Shown here in pieces: positions 11,201-21,700 of a DNA stretch of 64,000 bases. The stretch lies in contig NZ_JARP01000007.1 in assembly GCF_000708595.2 (NCBI RefSeq), positions 248,001 through 312,000 on the forward strand, read 5' to 3'. The position numbers were made by a program, and so were the translations under genes. The notes below the pieces were generated by a model. The model was not told where the DNA came from. It ran no database searches and worked only from the letters and a program-made list of their open reading frames with translations. Numbering within the stretch: the stretch's first letter is position 1; each line of letters opens with the position of its first letter. The DNA is from Flavobacterium sp. KJJ. GTDB lineage: Bacteria; Bacteroidota; Bacteroidia; Flavobacteriales; Flavobacteriaceae.

Positions 11201-14181
11201 TCTAAATATCTATATTCTGGGTGATAAAGTAATAAAGATTGCGCCCAACTGTCTTCCCAATGCGCTATAAAATCGCTTACGTCCTTCAATTGCTCTGGCT
11301 GTACGGTCCAAATATCACTCCCGTCTGGAGCTTTTACAGGACTAAGGACAGGAGTAAAGGCCGGATCAACTTCAGGTGAATATTTTTTAGGAGTACTTGT
11401 ATTGTCTATTATTTTAACTTCAATTACTGACGGAACTCCATAAGAATCTTTATAAGTATCTACTTGATCTTGAGTAGGGCTAATTGCTCTTTTAGGATGT
11501 TTCCAGTTGTTTCCAGTGGTTGCACCGTTATAATAAAGACTACCATCTGAATTGAAAACACTTAATTTGTCAAAATTTGGATTGGGTACCTTATTTCCGT
11601 TTGCATCTATAATATTTACATCAGTAGCTCCATATTGTCCATTAGGTCTCAAATCTGAAACCAATAAATTTTCATTCATTTGACAAGAAGTTTCAAAATC
11701 TACGAATGTAGGATTACATATTTTATCACATTCTGCATATAACAAATCCCATTCTCTACTGAAACGTATATTTAAAGAACTTACATCAGATACTGTTATT
11801 AAATTGCCTTCCATATCTGTAGCACCATTGTTTAATGTAACGCTTGTTGTATTGCCTGACGCGTATACACTTAGAACTACTTTGCCGTATAATTTATCGA
11901 AAGCACCTTGAACATAATTCAATTTTGTTCCTATACTTTTTGTACAGCTCTCACATGTAATATTACACGAATCATAAATAAACTGAGTATTGGGTGATAA
12001 TCCAAATTTTGGATCATTAGGATCAATATAGCATTCAGAACTAGCTGTGGTCAATTTTTTTATGTAATCATCAGCGTAATCGTTTAATGCTTTTTCATTT
12101 ACCTTAATTTCTTTTTTCAGACTATAGCTTCCTGTATTTAAAGTTGCTTTTGACTTAACTATAGGCAGACTTGCCGGAATATTGCCGCCTGATAAACTAA
12201 ACGTACCAACAGTTTTAAAAATAGGCGTATCTAATTTTTCATTGCCACAATCGTCTTTTAAACCCAATTTAACATCATACACGAAAGGATATAAACCTGT
12301 TGGGCAATAAAAAGGAGAGAATGAGTTTGTTTGATCTAAACTATATTCAAAGTCATATCCTTCTCCGTCATTTGTTACTTCTACTGATTTTGAAAGAGTC
12401 AAAACATCATTGCTTTGAGGAAATATTCCTGTCGATTGTAATATGTTGTTGTCTTTTGCTGTATCTGCATCAGTAACTGCAAGTTTGTTGAGTAAGTCTG
12501 CAGTAACACTTCCATGACCGTTAGCATCAGCATTAGCCTTAGTATCTACGTTTTCTTCTGGCAAGCTAATAAGGTTATTTGGTGATTTTCCAGACAACGC
12601 CGTAGCAATAGTGCGCCCTTGTGGATCTAGATAACTTACAGATACTTGTTTATTAGGATCAACTACAATATTTTTTTTATAATGAGAAGATTCACCTACA
12701 CTATAACCAAACAATCTATGCAGCTCTGGAGCTGAAGGTGTTGTGTAAAAATATTTCATCTCATGATTACTGCCAAGCTGATGCTCTACACCCACGCCGC
12801 CTTTTCTAGCTATTCGGCCTGTGTTGTCAGGTGTGTATTCTATTTGTGAGAAAGGATATAGTTTGGCATCCGGTACATAAGCCTGGTTAGTTCTTGAAGA
12901 AAAATCCGAATATCCCGTTGGAGAATAATACCTGCTTGATCCAGAACTATCCGACATTCCAGAAACATTGCTAAAACAGCTTCCCCCATCTATATCAAAA
13001 TCCTTAAAAGAATAGGATTTGCTTTGGCTATTTAAGTTGTAATTTTTAAAATAATGAATATTAGAATCAACATTTGGAGCAGGCAATATCTCTAGGCCGG
13101 CTCTTCCTTGACTGTCATAAATAATTTCTCCTACTATAGTAGTATTATCGGTATTTATTTTGGTTACTGTTTGGCGATTTCTCAATGAGCCGTCAAAATA
13201 GCTGACGATTTCTTTTTTCTTTCCGTCTTCGGCATAGCTCGCTTGAAATTGCCAGTTTTTGCCAGCTTCATGTTCAGAAATAATGCTCTGATGAGGCCAA
13301 TCAGCAATTGTGTTTTTTGTACTAGTTCCTGAACTCCAATTACCATAATATTTAACAAGTTCTGTATTTCTGCTGATTCCTCGTACTCTATATATCAAAT
13401 ACCCTTTACTGTATATTAAGGGTATTTCAAATGTGTTTTTAGAAGTTATGATTCGGGTATTGTTGAGTTCAAAATCTCTCTCTGTAAATGGAATTTGATC
13501 TCCAGATAAATGAGCAGTTATACCTTCATTACTATAATTATCAATCCAAGTCCACTCTAATTCATATTCTAAAGCACCAGCTAAACTTGCCCAGTTAATG
13601 ATTACTGAACTTCCTGTAGCATTAGTTGAGCCAATCGGATTAGGCAATTGTTGTGATACTGCATAATACCTTTTTGTCTTGAAACCCATACTGACAAAAG
13701 CATTACTTGGCACTACGGTTCCATTATTCGAATTCAATGCCTTATAAGAAATCAATTGTACTCTAATACCAAACCTGTTTTCGATTTTTAAATAACTTAA
13801 ATCATTAAAGTTTGCACCTCCGTTTTTAGCAGGATTGGGGTTATAGTTAACTGTCAATTCTTTATCAAAAGAAGTATCATTGGTACCGTCTTGTTTTAAA
13901 GGTGTAACTCTAAAAGTAGCCTTTAATTCATAACTCACATATGGTGCTAGATTATTATCAATACTTAATGACAAGTAACAATAGGAACCTAAATTATTTT
14001 GATTCGGAAAATTAGCTTCTGAATCTAAAATAGAAACAGGAGCATTGCCAAAACTCGTTATAGCTGTTGGCTTAAAACTAGTATACTCTCTTTCTTGTAC
14101 TTGTGCGCTGAGTAGTACTGTAAAGAACAATAACCCAATTAAGCTTATCTTTTTACTTAACACATTCAATGATATATTCAT
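2293..14181 (-). CDS. Giant exported RHS/YD-repeat protein with variable C-terminal toxin-like domain
   Basis: The 3962-residue protein has an N-terminal signal peptide (hydrophobic core about 10-26, ending LLSAQ). A domain around 300-360 carries a YFDGSLRNRQT-type motif. A long cysteine-containing region follows, in which three similar modules each end in a Phe/Cys-rich strand (CCPF, FCNFF, FCDFL). Thrombospondin type 3 calcium-binding repeats (DDDRDGVPNELDNCP) lie near 1594. YD repeats run from about 2285 (YYDQAGNLTQT, FAYDKLGRI) to about 3000, and more DxDGDGI repeats occur at about 3420-3500. The RHS-associated core (YDFGARMYDSRVGRWFAVD) lies near 3650, followed by PYRFGFDNPMRYKDSDG. The last about 270 residues are unrelated to the shell. 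They contain clustered histidines (DHHVHDNY near 3733, HTLGDSWAH near 3800) like those of all-alpha zinc-dependent phospholipase C/nuclease folds. RHS shells enclose toxic C-termini in other systems. The RHS call is certain; the enzymatic call is tentative. Confidence 0.93.
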   Translation of the reverse strand: MNISLNVLSKKISLIGLLFFTVLLSAQVQEREYTSFKPTAITSFGNAPVSILDSEANFPNQNNLGSYCYLSLSIDNNLAPYVSYELKATFRVTPLKQDGTNDTSFDKELTVNYNPNPAKNGGANFNDLSYLKIENRFGIRVQLISYKALNSNNGTVVPSNAFVSMGFKTKRYYAVSQQLPNPIGSTNATGSSVIINWASLAGALEYELEWTWIDNYSNEGITAHLSGDQIPFTERDFELNNTRIITSKNTFEIPLIYSKGYLIYRVRGISRNTELVKYYGNWSSGTSTKNTIADWPHQSIISEHEAGKNWQFQASYAEDGKKKEIVSYFDGSLRNRQTVTKINTDNTTIVGEIIYDSQGRAGLEILPAPNVDSNIHYFKNYNLNSQSKSYSFKDFDIDGGSCFSNVSGMSDSSGSSRYYSPTGYSDFSSRTNQAYVPDAKLYPFSQIEYTPDNTGRIARKGGVGVEHQLGSNHEMKYFYTTPSAPELHRLFGYSVGESSHYKKNIVVDPNKQVSVSYLDPQGRTIATALSGKSPNNLISLPEENVDTKANADANGHGSVTADLLNKLAVTDADTAKDNNILQSTGIFPQSNDVLTLSKSVEVTNDGEGYDFEYSLDQTNSFSPFYCPTGLYPFVYDVKLGLKDDCGNEKLDTPIFKTVGTFSLSGGNIPASLPIVKSKATLNTGSYSLKKEIKVNEKALNDYADDYIKKLTTASSECYIDPNDPKFGLSPNTQFIYDSCNITCESCTKSIGTKLNYVQGAFDKLYGKVVLSVYASGNTTSVTLNNGATDMEGNLITVSDVSSLNIRFSREWDLLYAECDKICNPTFVDFETSCQMNENLLVSDLRPNGQYGATDVNIIDANGNKVPNPNFDKLSVFNSDGSLYYNGATTGNNWKHPKRAISPTQDQVDTYKDSYGVPSVIEVKIIDNTSTPKKYSPEVDPAFTPVLSPVKAPDGSDIWTVQPEQLKDVSDFIAHWEDSWAQSLLLYHPEYRYLEYSREICQRTINFTIAKSTGTISTPLSSDGYDSYLMNTATYADAYSKGFIDFDSAGNSGKFKIYNNDPYFKQAQSPAPFEDATLYSMRVGTGSIMYQAINNSYIGADNTNLTMYQVAVQSVLCNSFSQCDLTNIALSASEKNEVWNVYKGLYIGLKNKIKHIFSNIYAMQRKSFNGCVGQASSSAITDVLSDNFTQKKLLSNYIQNNIVTAGSLCESSSAILYQSKQKNYLPADFGYNSSLSPTDAMANAVQANHFEYYAQTGNCPLLFDFDIFLNGFFKDGAFTSPVSLSNAAFNKSYITKELIKKLIIPSANQTLEGLFANGLQPLTVSTPATGATLTINITPKTGGDFSTCPISVQLPKTGGYTWANYGSSWSIKNLKQIYYDLGNSKPSEGKYKFSVVAEIGAVGSNEISNEIILTGETCAPIGECGTSPNAIGEVLDPNQATNDQGVGCNKKSKFEKALIPLFNELKTKGTLNSTTPIDISNYTSYNNSYLEEFFAINTGITWERNAQYIYIKQGTNIIASLILESTRENVLIDSYTFKKFESITIKSPDNNAESSFQLVTSGNTNFTTGTAILKGTLKLFTNNFDCCPFVAIMDDDRDGVPNELDNCPTTPNTDQLDINPKDGVGDACQNVIPCEGLSIAACSNSETEITFENDLKDFINQILSDPNYTINYGGVASPDTAIYRVCSEYPAMNNLINNSNLVARFERYRKANLPNFPPTDLYQFQVNYSGFRDTIIISFHDNEGNQMPVFWIGVPPSYIVQEPILHLNKIDIDSNNVLHINYDTESQKCVAFEGTISMSLGDDDFCNFFAPLVPAEIEKIVSCETSNENEELYENGLKNILNEVISTNYPFNPNGGFVNDATTINAYPNVNSFVQETQLGSRFQKLKESFAASYPNNYDVEISKCQIFSSSDYFAIGFFDHDYVSPASAGSWGTGGIDKIFCRIEMDFGIQDIATVLSVDYIGDSSLLIYYKNKNSNVIESKIVFLQNRMNFYAPGTMLDAGPSDFCDFLSDNTVARARMMAESVPSNDYYLLQSDAISLQELASKATARSKKDTSSLRSAVRSSQRLLASVETCTTCIPQTVAPVACDEKKAAFISGMNKISIADYSVPQATLDNFCNNGYQYISDSYIRYLTELDVKELYDIRFRTLAEFGDTYLHYGFNGVNAVIDQYKNYYTDNIANNEVTPVLNWNDWVETVFRPANNGKICPPAALTSVVSPSLPDETESTCEKLVKNIAEAFSADNYNNLLQEKRKEFIASYIKKAMSEVVENLDMTYYDQEYQYTLYYYDQAGNLTQTVAPEGVNRFSPADIKAKNALIEAYKIADDPLKQFTGDISNLQPNHKFKTEYRYNSLNQLVWQNTPDGNTTTFAYDKLGRIIASQNRKQQTGTVAKMSYTNYDSLGRINQAGEVESFIFNASNPSTSVSYRISAEGRLVRTPMPSGAVTGIVDGFESSLPKTQVTRTIYDEDPEVEPTVKASSLFITNAASGVNPAYNNRNRVTGIFYHQNYTNANTFDNAILYNYDVHGNVKEIVNYYTALKNPNCTQTVINTATGQTNDCEVHLKRIVYDYDLISGNVNTVKFQPNKFDQFTHRYNYDADNRIVNVETSSDGTLWEKDASYEYYAHGPLARVELGDKKVQGIDYAYTLQGWLKTVNGENLSSSDNDLGKDGASTSSTKTKDAFGYSLSYYDNDYKAISGDNGSDSFKPLMVSRNTTGTSLQNLYNGNIKQMTTAIRKEGDQLLAIQKNNYSYDQLNRIKSMTSQAFDAFTMQAAESYESSYSYDKNGNLQTMRNTAPGVYPNSTLPNPEMDNFTYKYIPGTNKLTNVFDVAKDIFTDTGIDIKQNLIEKANYNLGDSNTYNYVYDAIGQLIQDKNEGLTIDWRVDGKVEKVTNSNAGVTIFFDYDGLGNRIAKRVQRGLDIVRTHYARDAQGNVLGVYEENYKVNEQGNSTESLYRLKEHDLFGSSRLGLEESNLLIYKLGNSSIASTSRIAAKTSALTKNSILTGTPVIRDYSLHFDTTTASSTWGMYSNNSPAIDPDMKILNLDTSIKLINANPANGTYFVGELQYKGVKQESVTKSKIVDIKGVANNCVRRVDNGDLINLFRVSAGSCTTANPVSVFGPAELGVLEFKTASSISNNDRVKVGLSINNLFYGFRSSRLRVGLVWQSRLYYSNGSSEVAIGTFNPNEILKIGKTLESGRFFITLYRGSTTVFKTQITPIAAITNIDIAVSAISNASVQDLKVTKEVIESQTKEITNQVQINLVKNNNSISPKITVNQYTKITSDSPATATIKSYDVTLQANLLTTPANSIAIKLNTTFGTNPTLLDVNGFTQIVENRANWITPRTVNPASIPAENINKLGGAGNARALGFDMCYFNYGINTLQNGFTFDDATDLANTSNPPVSSLGIPINNNVIRTLAPCLPDTDGDGIFDLYEVNNDLSFIDTDGDGIANHDDKDDDGDGIYTLNEGANPDGDKNPATGATLNTNAIASIQNPKATINTIPNYLDVDDDGDGYATWETYEGGPGMVNAATTGSTYKLNTDAPTDGIPNYLDPTNGLFTPALPIVQRSFLSSIGDKRYELSNHLGNVLAVISDKKIPTTIAGEFNAEVLSYSDYYPFGMLVPNRHGSSDSYRYGFNGMEKDNELKGEGNSYDFGARMYDSRVGRWFAVDKMRMKAPDWSPYRFGFDNPMRYKDSDGNWEEDGHFWTVLAYGISKGLSYEYALSLAKAAESLDHHVHDNYKMSQTNGKSELAIRFGAGTWLDGGCNVISGGAQQFGHALHGGEQNISRQFSFEQIISGNLTAYHTLGDSWAHSFVNEDGVRMNYGKETGRTGQHALVMKWYDWTFGATKVDNIHLRPKEYLSYVDDLDRATSEAQGRSIGYDSVIFDYVQKNGISKENNISLLKNYSEMKGLNVKIVSFESKQQAVLWAGFLRDTGVKYDYKEFKTNDLNQNGDTVPVTKYLITVQ

Positions 14182-14372
14182 ATTATAATTATAACGTGAT
14201 TAACTTATATGTTTTAAACTTTTCCAAAAGATTGTTATTAATACTGAAATAATTGGCGTTAGATTGGAGGGATGGATTCAAAATTATTTCAAAATAAGTT
14301 TAAATACCCCTTCGGTTTGACCAATAGAACTGTTGTTCAATAAAATCAGAATTCTTAACAATCAAGGAATTA

Positions 14373-15644
14373 TCATTCCCTTTTTGGACTATTACTTCGC
14401 GTTTCTTGTATGGTATAAACTCCTTTTTCTGTTTCTTTCTTCACTCTTACCAATCCTCCTTCGATATCATATTCATAAAACGAGGCGTAGTTGTTTTCAT
14501 CTAATTCTGCCATGAGTTTTTGGGTATCTTCATCATAAACAAAACTTTTTAAATTCCCATTGTAAGGGAAAAATCGAATGTCATCAAAATAGCAGTCTGC
14601 CGTAGTGTTAGTACAATTTAAAGCGATTTCTAAACTTGGATTATTTTCTGCAACTATAGCAGGAATTTCAATAATGCCCAAAATGCGTTGCCAACCGTCT
14701 ATAATTGCTCCAGAAGGCTTAAATGTTTCAGAATAGAATGATGCTCCATTGCCATTTGCAATAGAAATTGATATGTTGCTTTGAGAATACGTAATTTGCT
14801 GTTGCGCAACATTTTCTTTTACCCAGCCTGAAACAATATATTTACCAGCTTCCGGCATAAAAGAACTGTTAGACAATTCATCAAGTGCTGCTTGATTTGC
14901 TTGTGAATATCGCTTTATAATATAAGTGACTATATTTGAAAATGCATTACAGGTTGCTCTTTGTCTAATATAAATGTTCTTGTTCACATAACTATTTACA
15001 TTAGTATTCCCTAAAATAATTGCAGCATTAGTATTTAATGAAGGCATACCGCTAAATTGTGGCAAATCAATCCAAGTTGTTGCGTTTAAAGAATATTGCC
15101 AATTATATTCACTCGAAGGAAAACCTATATCTGATTCTATTATAATGTTATCATTAATTGGAAGTAGAGTACTTGCACCAGTGTCCTTGATTTTAAGTAA
15201 AGGAACATTTGTTATTGTTAATTGATCGTTCCACCATCTTACAATATCATTGTAAGTATTTGTACAAAATGCAAAAGTACCTTCTTTTAAATCGTCATTA
15301 AAAGAACCATTTCCTCCACATCCGCCTATTGTTCTCTTCCAGTTTCTAGAAGATTTGACTTGAATTTTATCTGGAACCCTATTTGCTAAAACATCTACAT
15401 TACTTTCATAATAAGTGTTTTGTCCTCGTGATATACCGCTTAAGTTCTTACTCAGAGCTTGTACAATACCGTCTTTATAAACCAAAGTAATATTTACATC
15501 GTTTCTGCATCCGTCACCGTAATTTCCACCTCCAGGACTAATGTAAAGCATTGTTTTTACCCTATACGAACCCATGTTCTGACCAAAAGCCAAGCTAGAG
15601 GACAATAAGAATATAAAAAAGATAAACAGTATTATTTTTTTCAT
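14373..15644 (-). CDS. Secreted RHS-associated protein with jelly-roll-like domain and RHS-like tail
   Basis: The 423-residue protein has a clear signal peptide (MKKIILFIFFIFLLSSSLAFGQ). The middle is beta-rich and includes a carbohydrate-binding-module-like segment at about 265-365 (YIVSGWVKENV, then CYFDDIRFFP). The C-terminus reads FVYDEDTQKLMAELDENNYA followed by FYEYDIEGGLVRVKKETEKG, which resembles a single YD repeat. Proteins with this tail occur beside RHS proteins in Bacteroidota. It is the fourth gene of the operon, 93 bp after the 2017-aa gene and about 190 bp before the giant RHS gene. The tail may pack against, or prime, the RHS barrel of its neighbour; that is inference. Confidence 0.82.
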   Translation of the reverse strand: MKKIILFIFFIFLLSSSLAFGQNMGSYRVKTMLYISPGGGNYGDGCRNDVNITLVYKDGIVQALSKNLSGISRGQNTYYESNVDVLANRVPDKIQVKSSRNWKRTIGGCGGNGSFNDDLKEGTFAFCTNTYNDIVRWWNDQLTITNVPLLKIKDTGASTLLPINDNIIIESDIGFPSSEYNWQYSLNATTWIDLPQFSGMPSLNTNAAIILGNTNVNSYVNKNIYIRQRATCNAFSNIVTYIIKRYSQANQAALDELSNSSFMPEAGKYIVSGWVKENVAQQQITYSQSNISISIANGNGASFYSETFKPSGAIIDGWQRILGIIEIPAIVAENNPSLEIALNCTNTTADCYFDDIRFFPYNGNLKSFVYDEDTQKLMAELDENNYASFYEYDIEGGLVRVKKETEKGVYTIQETRSNSPKRE

Positions 15645-15737
15645 TTTTAAATTTTTAGATACAAAAAATATTATTTAAGTTTTAACTTTATTAATAGTCT
15701 ATTACCTTAATAAAATTTTGATTATTTAAATTTCTTA

Positions 15738-18700
15738 TTAGTGAATTGTCATTTGGCCAGAAATTATTTCTTCATGATCTAGCGTAAAATACCTTAATCG
15801 ATAATATGAATTTTCTACAGGGAAATTATATAAATTTGTAAATCCTGTTCCATCTGCGTCACCTATTTCATCACTTATCGTAGCGACAGTATACCAAGTT
15901 TGATCATCTGCATGGTATACTTGTAAGTCTAAACTAATGCCATATATCGGTCTTTGTGTTACTTTATCTGTTATTCCATAATTCATTATTAAAACATTAT
16001 TAGGGAAACTAGTATGATTTTCCATATACCATAGGTCGATTTGATAGTTTTGTGTAACGGGAGGATTTACAACAACAACAGGACACTTCGCCTCATCAAT
16101 TTTAGGAATACTGGCAAACAAATTTCTCGTCATCGTGCTAGAAGTACCTTTAGATACTTTTAGACTATTTTTTCCAGTATGAGATTGATTAGAATCAATA
16201 TTTAGCTTGTCATTTGCAAAACCAAAATGTTTTTTGGTAGTTACAGTTTTCTTTTCCTCAAATCCTTCGTATCCTATTTGTTGGTATTTCGAGTTAGAAG
16301 CTACCGCCATAGGCAGTTTATACATATAACCATACTGTGCTGCACTGTAGCGTTCTAGCGCATCTTTGTTTTCTAATTCTGCTCCATAAGGACTGTATTT
16401 AGTAACACTGCTTGCAGAGGTCCAATTGGTATCGTCAATCTTCCAAACAGGAATTTGAGAGCTGCGGTCTAGTTTATAAAAAGGGTTGAAACTAGTAAAG
16501 AAACCTTCGTTTCTAGGGTTATTACTATCTCCTCTTCTGCTATTTCTGCCTGTTAAATAGGCATACGATTTTTCGGCTCTCCAATTACCTTTAATGTTCC
16601 AGAGATAAGGATTTACTTTAACATCATTAGGGTATTTAACATCTCCAGAAGGATAAATCAAGTTTAGATCTTTGTCAATTATAATGTTGCCAGTACTTGG
16701 ATCTATATGTGAGACAACGCTGCTAGAATTATAATTAGGGTAATAAGGAAGATTAGATTCAACTTGCGTATTCCAATGATCCTTATAAACAACTGCGCTT
16801 GCATTAATTATTCTAGGATTAAAACTTGAGTTCGAGTTGAATTGAAATGAATCTTGATCTAGCTTTCCATTCTTTATCGGATTGATCATAGAAGTAATCG
16901 AAGCCATCGATGCAGTTTGCATATTTCTATATCCAGAGCGTGTAATTTTAAAATTAAAATTGTTTAAATCTTGACATTTGTTGATATAATTTCCGCTTTT
17001 ATCCATTAATAACACACCTGTTTTATCAGTATTGAAGCCTACGACCCATAATTTATATACTGCAGGCAAAGTTTGACCAGCTACAGCAGTTGACTGGATT
17101 ATTCCACTATCGACAGCTAATTCATCTCCAACATGGAATATTTTAGAAACATCACCACTTTCTAGTTTAAAGTAAGGGTTTCCAGCCTGCCCTGTACCAG
17201 TATTGCCAGAACCATTAGCAATCAATTTTCCTTCAATACCAATATTTTGAGAAGCCAACCCCATTCCGTCATACATCCAATAAGCAGGGAAGTTGAAAGA
17301 ATAGTAATGATCACTATATTCATTAACAGTTTCTGTTAAGAGTACATCACCTGTACTGGCATCCCATCCAAGATTTTTTGTAGATACGGTAGCACCCAAA
17401 TCAGTTGCTATTTTTTCAACCAATAGAGCAGTTTTATGTACATGCTTTGTGGTTACTGCTGTACGAAGTTCATTAATGTTCGTAGATGATTCTGGAAAGA
17501 CTGTAGGTATAAATATAGGTATTGGAAATATCCCAACAGGAATTAGATAACCCGCAACATTTGCTTTAAAACCAGAGGTTTCTGTTTTAGCAAAACTTCT
17601 GTTAAAGTCATTTATTAAATCATAGTCAACGCCAATTAATTTTTTAGAGACATTTCCTTTTTCATCTACAGTAGTGATATTGTTATCTATATTTCCTTGT
17701 TCATCTAAATTATATTTATATTCAACGGAAGAAACTATTTCTTTGGCTTCATTGTACACTTCCTGTAATTTCACTTTGCCATTCATGTCATTGGTTTCAA
17801 TAGAATAGCCTTGGGTCATTGTCAATAGATTTCTAACATCTATATTTCCGCCTCTTATGACATTCTTCAACAGATCTTTAATAATGCTGGTTTCTGTAAT
17901 TCCGTTAATCATCTTCACATCGGTGTAGGACACTTTTGTTGGAAAATCATGACTGGTATAATGTTTTGTTATTACACTTCCAGTGGCGTGTTTTTTTACA
18001 ACGTTTCCAGTATTGTTGTCTTTCCAATCCAAATTTTTCACTGTGACTCTTCCATAAGTAACTTTTGCGGCAGGGAAAAAATTAACTCCAAATGGCTTTT
18101 CTACATAATTACTTTCCATAGGGGCAGCTACAGTTTCTGCATAATTTCCTTTTGCATTATAAAAAGGCTCTACAAAAGGATTTTCAGCACACATATTAGG
18201 TTCAAAAGTCGCTACTCCACTAGATTTTCCATCGGTATCATCATAAGAATAGGTTTGACCATACTCCATGTCGTTCAATCTTGTTCCTGCTGTGCCTTCA
18301 AGCATTTGCGTCCAATTGTCGCTTAATTTTACAGATTTAACTCGAAGTCCTCCACCCAATTTATGGCCATCTGGATTTTCTAATCGGATCCAAGACTTTT
18401 CAGGTTTAAAAATTCTTGCACGTCCTTTATTTTGTAAATAACCATTCGGCCCATCAAACATTTCTTTTATAATACTTAAACTGCCTCTCAGGTTTTTTAC
18501 AATAGAACCAAAATCTGTTGCTGCAGGATCATCGTTTATACCGCATGTTAATCTATTCAGGAACGTACGCCCAAAACCCCACCCAGCTTTTGCGATTGGA
18601 TTTACTTCCTTTTCAGTTCCTTTATCCCTTGCTAAAAATTCTACCGGAATAGAAGCTATTGTTCCTCCTAAATCAAAACTGTATTTAATGTCAATTTCAG

Positions 18701-21700
18701 TAGTATTTGCTATTTTAAAATAGCCTGAAACATATTCATACTGTTGTGCATTATTAGACATATTCAGCATAAACTTAAACTGAATAGGCTTTCTTAAATC
18801 TAAATTCTCACTTAAATATTTATCAAGAAATTCCTGTCTTGAGAATCTGCCATCAGCCGTTAATAGATTATCATTACTTAGTTTTACGTACAAGAACTTT
18901 TTATGATTACTGCCATTGTATAATATGTTTGTGCCTTCATCTATATTAGGAACTACATCATTCCCGACACCAATTACTTTATACATTTGCATTGCTTTTT
19001 TGTCCTGCACGTATTGGTAATCATCACTTTCAGTCTCGATTTTGATTTCTCCTCCAGAGGGTAATGTAACTGATTTCAAGTTCCAGGAAGCGGTATTAAT
19101 ATCGGCTTGATTTTTAGTTAAGTCAGGACTTACTTTTGTTTTATTTTGATCAACAAAAGGAAATTCAGTATTAGATAATGGAGTATTTATATTGCCGCTA
19201 TTAGCAGGATTTTTTTTGTAATTTCCCCAAATATCAAATCCTTTCATGTCATAGTCAGGATTGTTAACGGAGTCATCTGCTCCATAATTGAAAACATATG
19301 GCGTATATTTTCCCATATTAGAACCTCGATACGTAAAATATACTTTTTCAAGCGTTAATTTTCCACCGTTATTACTTAATTCATTAGGTGTAAGCGAAGT
19401 ACTTTTGTCATTATTTGGCATTCCTTTACATATATTATAGCTATATACAAAATGCGCAGTTTTTATTGGTTTTACAGCGCTTCCTGCAATTTTAGACGGA
19501 TCAAAAATCGCACCTGTGGCGTCAGTAACTTCTGGTCTAGAATATAATCGTATTGCATGAAGCTTTTTCATTCTTCCTGAACCTGCACCTCCATTTTCAT
19601 CAGCAACAGCAATAGCATCTTTTCTGTCTTCAAGATCAAAGAATGCCACATGAGTTTTAGTGACTATTTTATCAAGATATTTAAGTTCTTTTTCGCCATA
19701 TAAATAGTTTCCTTTTTGATCGTCTTTTTTTGAAATAAGGCCTTCATTATAGGTTGCGGTGTTTTTTTCAAAAGGTACTCTCCATTTATAAGCTGAGACT
19801 GTCGTATATTCAAACTTAGTAAAAGCACCCAAATCATTTATTGTTGGTCCATTGTCATCAATGTCTTGATAATCTGATGAAAGAACAGTAGATAATAGAT
19901 AGCTATGTGCATAAGCAGGAGTTATTACTCTGTTTACATATTCATCACTTGTTTTATTATCCCCGTTTCCATAAAGAGATCCATTATACTCAACTAGTCC
20001 GGTAGTGTTGTTGCCACTTTTTCCAGAAACATCAAAAGTAGCTTCTGATTTTTTGATATTGTAAGCTGTTTCTCCGTACACATAACTGGTACCATCTGCC
20101 TGCAAAACTTTTATTCCAGCGGTGTGGTGTGGTCTAGCATTATCGTTTTTTATAATAAATTTATCTCTAGACGCTTCTGCGCTTGTAATTTTCTGAATGA
20201 CCTGACTTCGTACAAATCGTTTCGATCTCTTTATTTCTGTATTGCCATAGCTGCCACCTGTAAATGTATAAGGACTAGTGTACGTATTTTTTTTATTTCC
20301 GTCAATATCAACTCTTAAGGCTTTTGTCTCGTATATTTTATCTTTATAAATAGTTTCTGGATCTACTATTGCAGCACCAACCATTTTGAAGGTAACGGGT
20401 TCATAAGTCAATTCTTTTTTATCAGTGCTTTTTTCGTTAAAACGGGCTAATACATTGTTATTTTCGAACCATCCGCCTGTAGTACTTTCAGAGGGAGCTT
20501 TCTTAAAATCACCACTGGCATGAAATAAATTACCTAAACCAACTTCAACACCAAAATTTTGGCTTTTGCCAAGATCCACAACTTCGTCATTATATACACT
20601 GCTTACTTTTGATCTATACGGTCTAAACATACCTGATACACCTTGTCCGTCTATACTATAAGTGTCATAAGTATAATTTGTTACCGGTAGAGCCAGCGTG
20701 TTTTTGCTTACCGTTTTTTCATTTTCTCTATTAAAATCTAAGACTCCAGACTCATTTACTTTTTTATATTCAGTATTTTCATAGCCATAACCTTTTTCTG
20801 TTCTGTTACGATATTCATCTGCAACACTTTGATAAGAACCATAGCCTGTAACTTGAACCTGACCTTCTATTCCAAAGACCTCTCCTCCAATAGCGCCGTT
20901 AAAAGAAAAGTTTTCATTTCTAAATCCAATTCTTTTAGTAGGAGTATAACTTAAATTATTGAAAGAAATACTGCCGCCAATACCGCCGCCGCCAGAAGCT
21001 CTTTTAATATTATCATAATAGTCGTTACCATCTCGGCCGGTCTTTTTATCCGCAGTTTCTCCTTGTTGACTAATACTTGCAGATACATTAAGATTTTCAA
21101 CTCCTTTTCTGCTATTTAAACCTAAAGAAATAGAGCTGTTTAGTGAAGTAGTTTCACAGCCGTTATCTTGCATTTTAGTAGAAATACCAATTCTAGGAGT
21201 TACTGTAGCGCCACCGTCTAAAGAACTTGAGAAATCCATCCCAACCGATACGTTGCCATTAAAATTAAATCCAATACCATAAGAAGGTTTAAATGAAATT
21301 CCTTCATAATTATTAGATTCAACTCCCAATCCAACACCCAATTGCAAAGCATCAAAACCTGTATAAGCACCATTAACACCTACATTAATACCTACCGTTC
21401 TGTTTTGCCTTAAATTGTTTTCATAAGTCATTTCATCGCCTCTAAAATCATCTGGCAAACCTCGAACTTGTCTTTCTATTTGTCCTACGTTTAGATTCCA
21501 TCCAAGCCCTACCCAAGATGCTTCTTGATCCATGGTTATTCCTGAATTGTATGCAAGATTCAGTGGGTATCCACCCACATCCATGATTGGAATATTGTAA
21601 TTAAAGTCACCACTTGCTAAGTCTACCATATCTGAAGTGCCTATGGGTGTAAAAGAATTGAATTCAGGCTGTGTAGGCCCGCTCGTCAAAGCATACATCT

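Noticed and set aside
2293..14181. Intein or HINT-type domain in the RHS C-terminus
   Set aside because: No splicing-type Cys/His-Asn motifs are visible; the histidines fit a metal site better.
3493..20318. Plus-strand frames of 60-125 aa opposite the giant genes
   Set aside because: They are shadows of the long minus-strand coding regions, which have coherent domains throughout.
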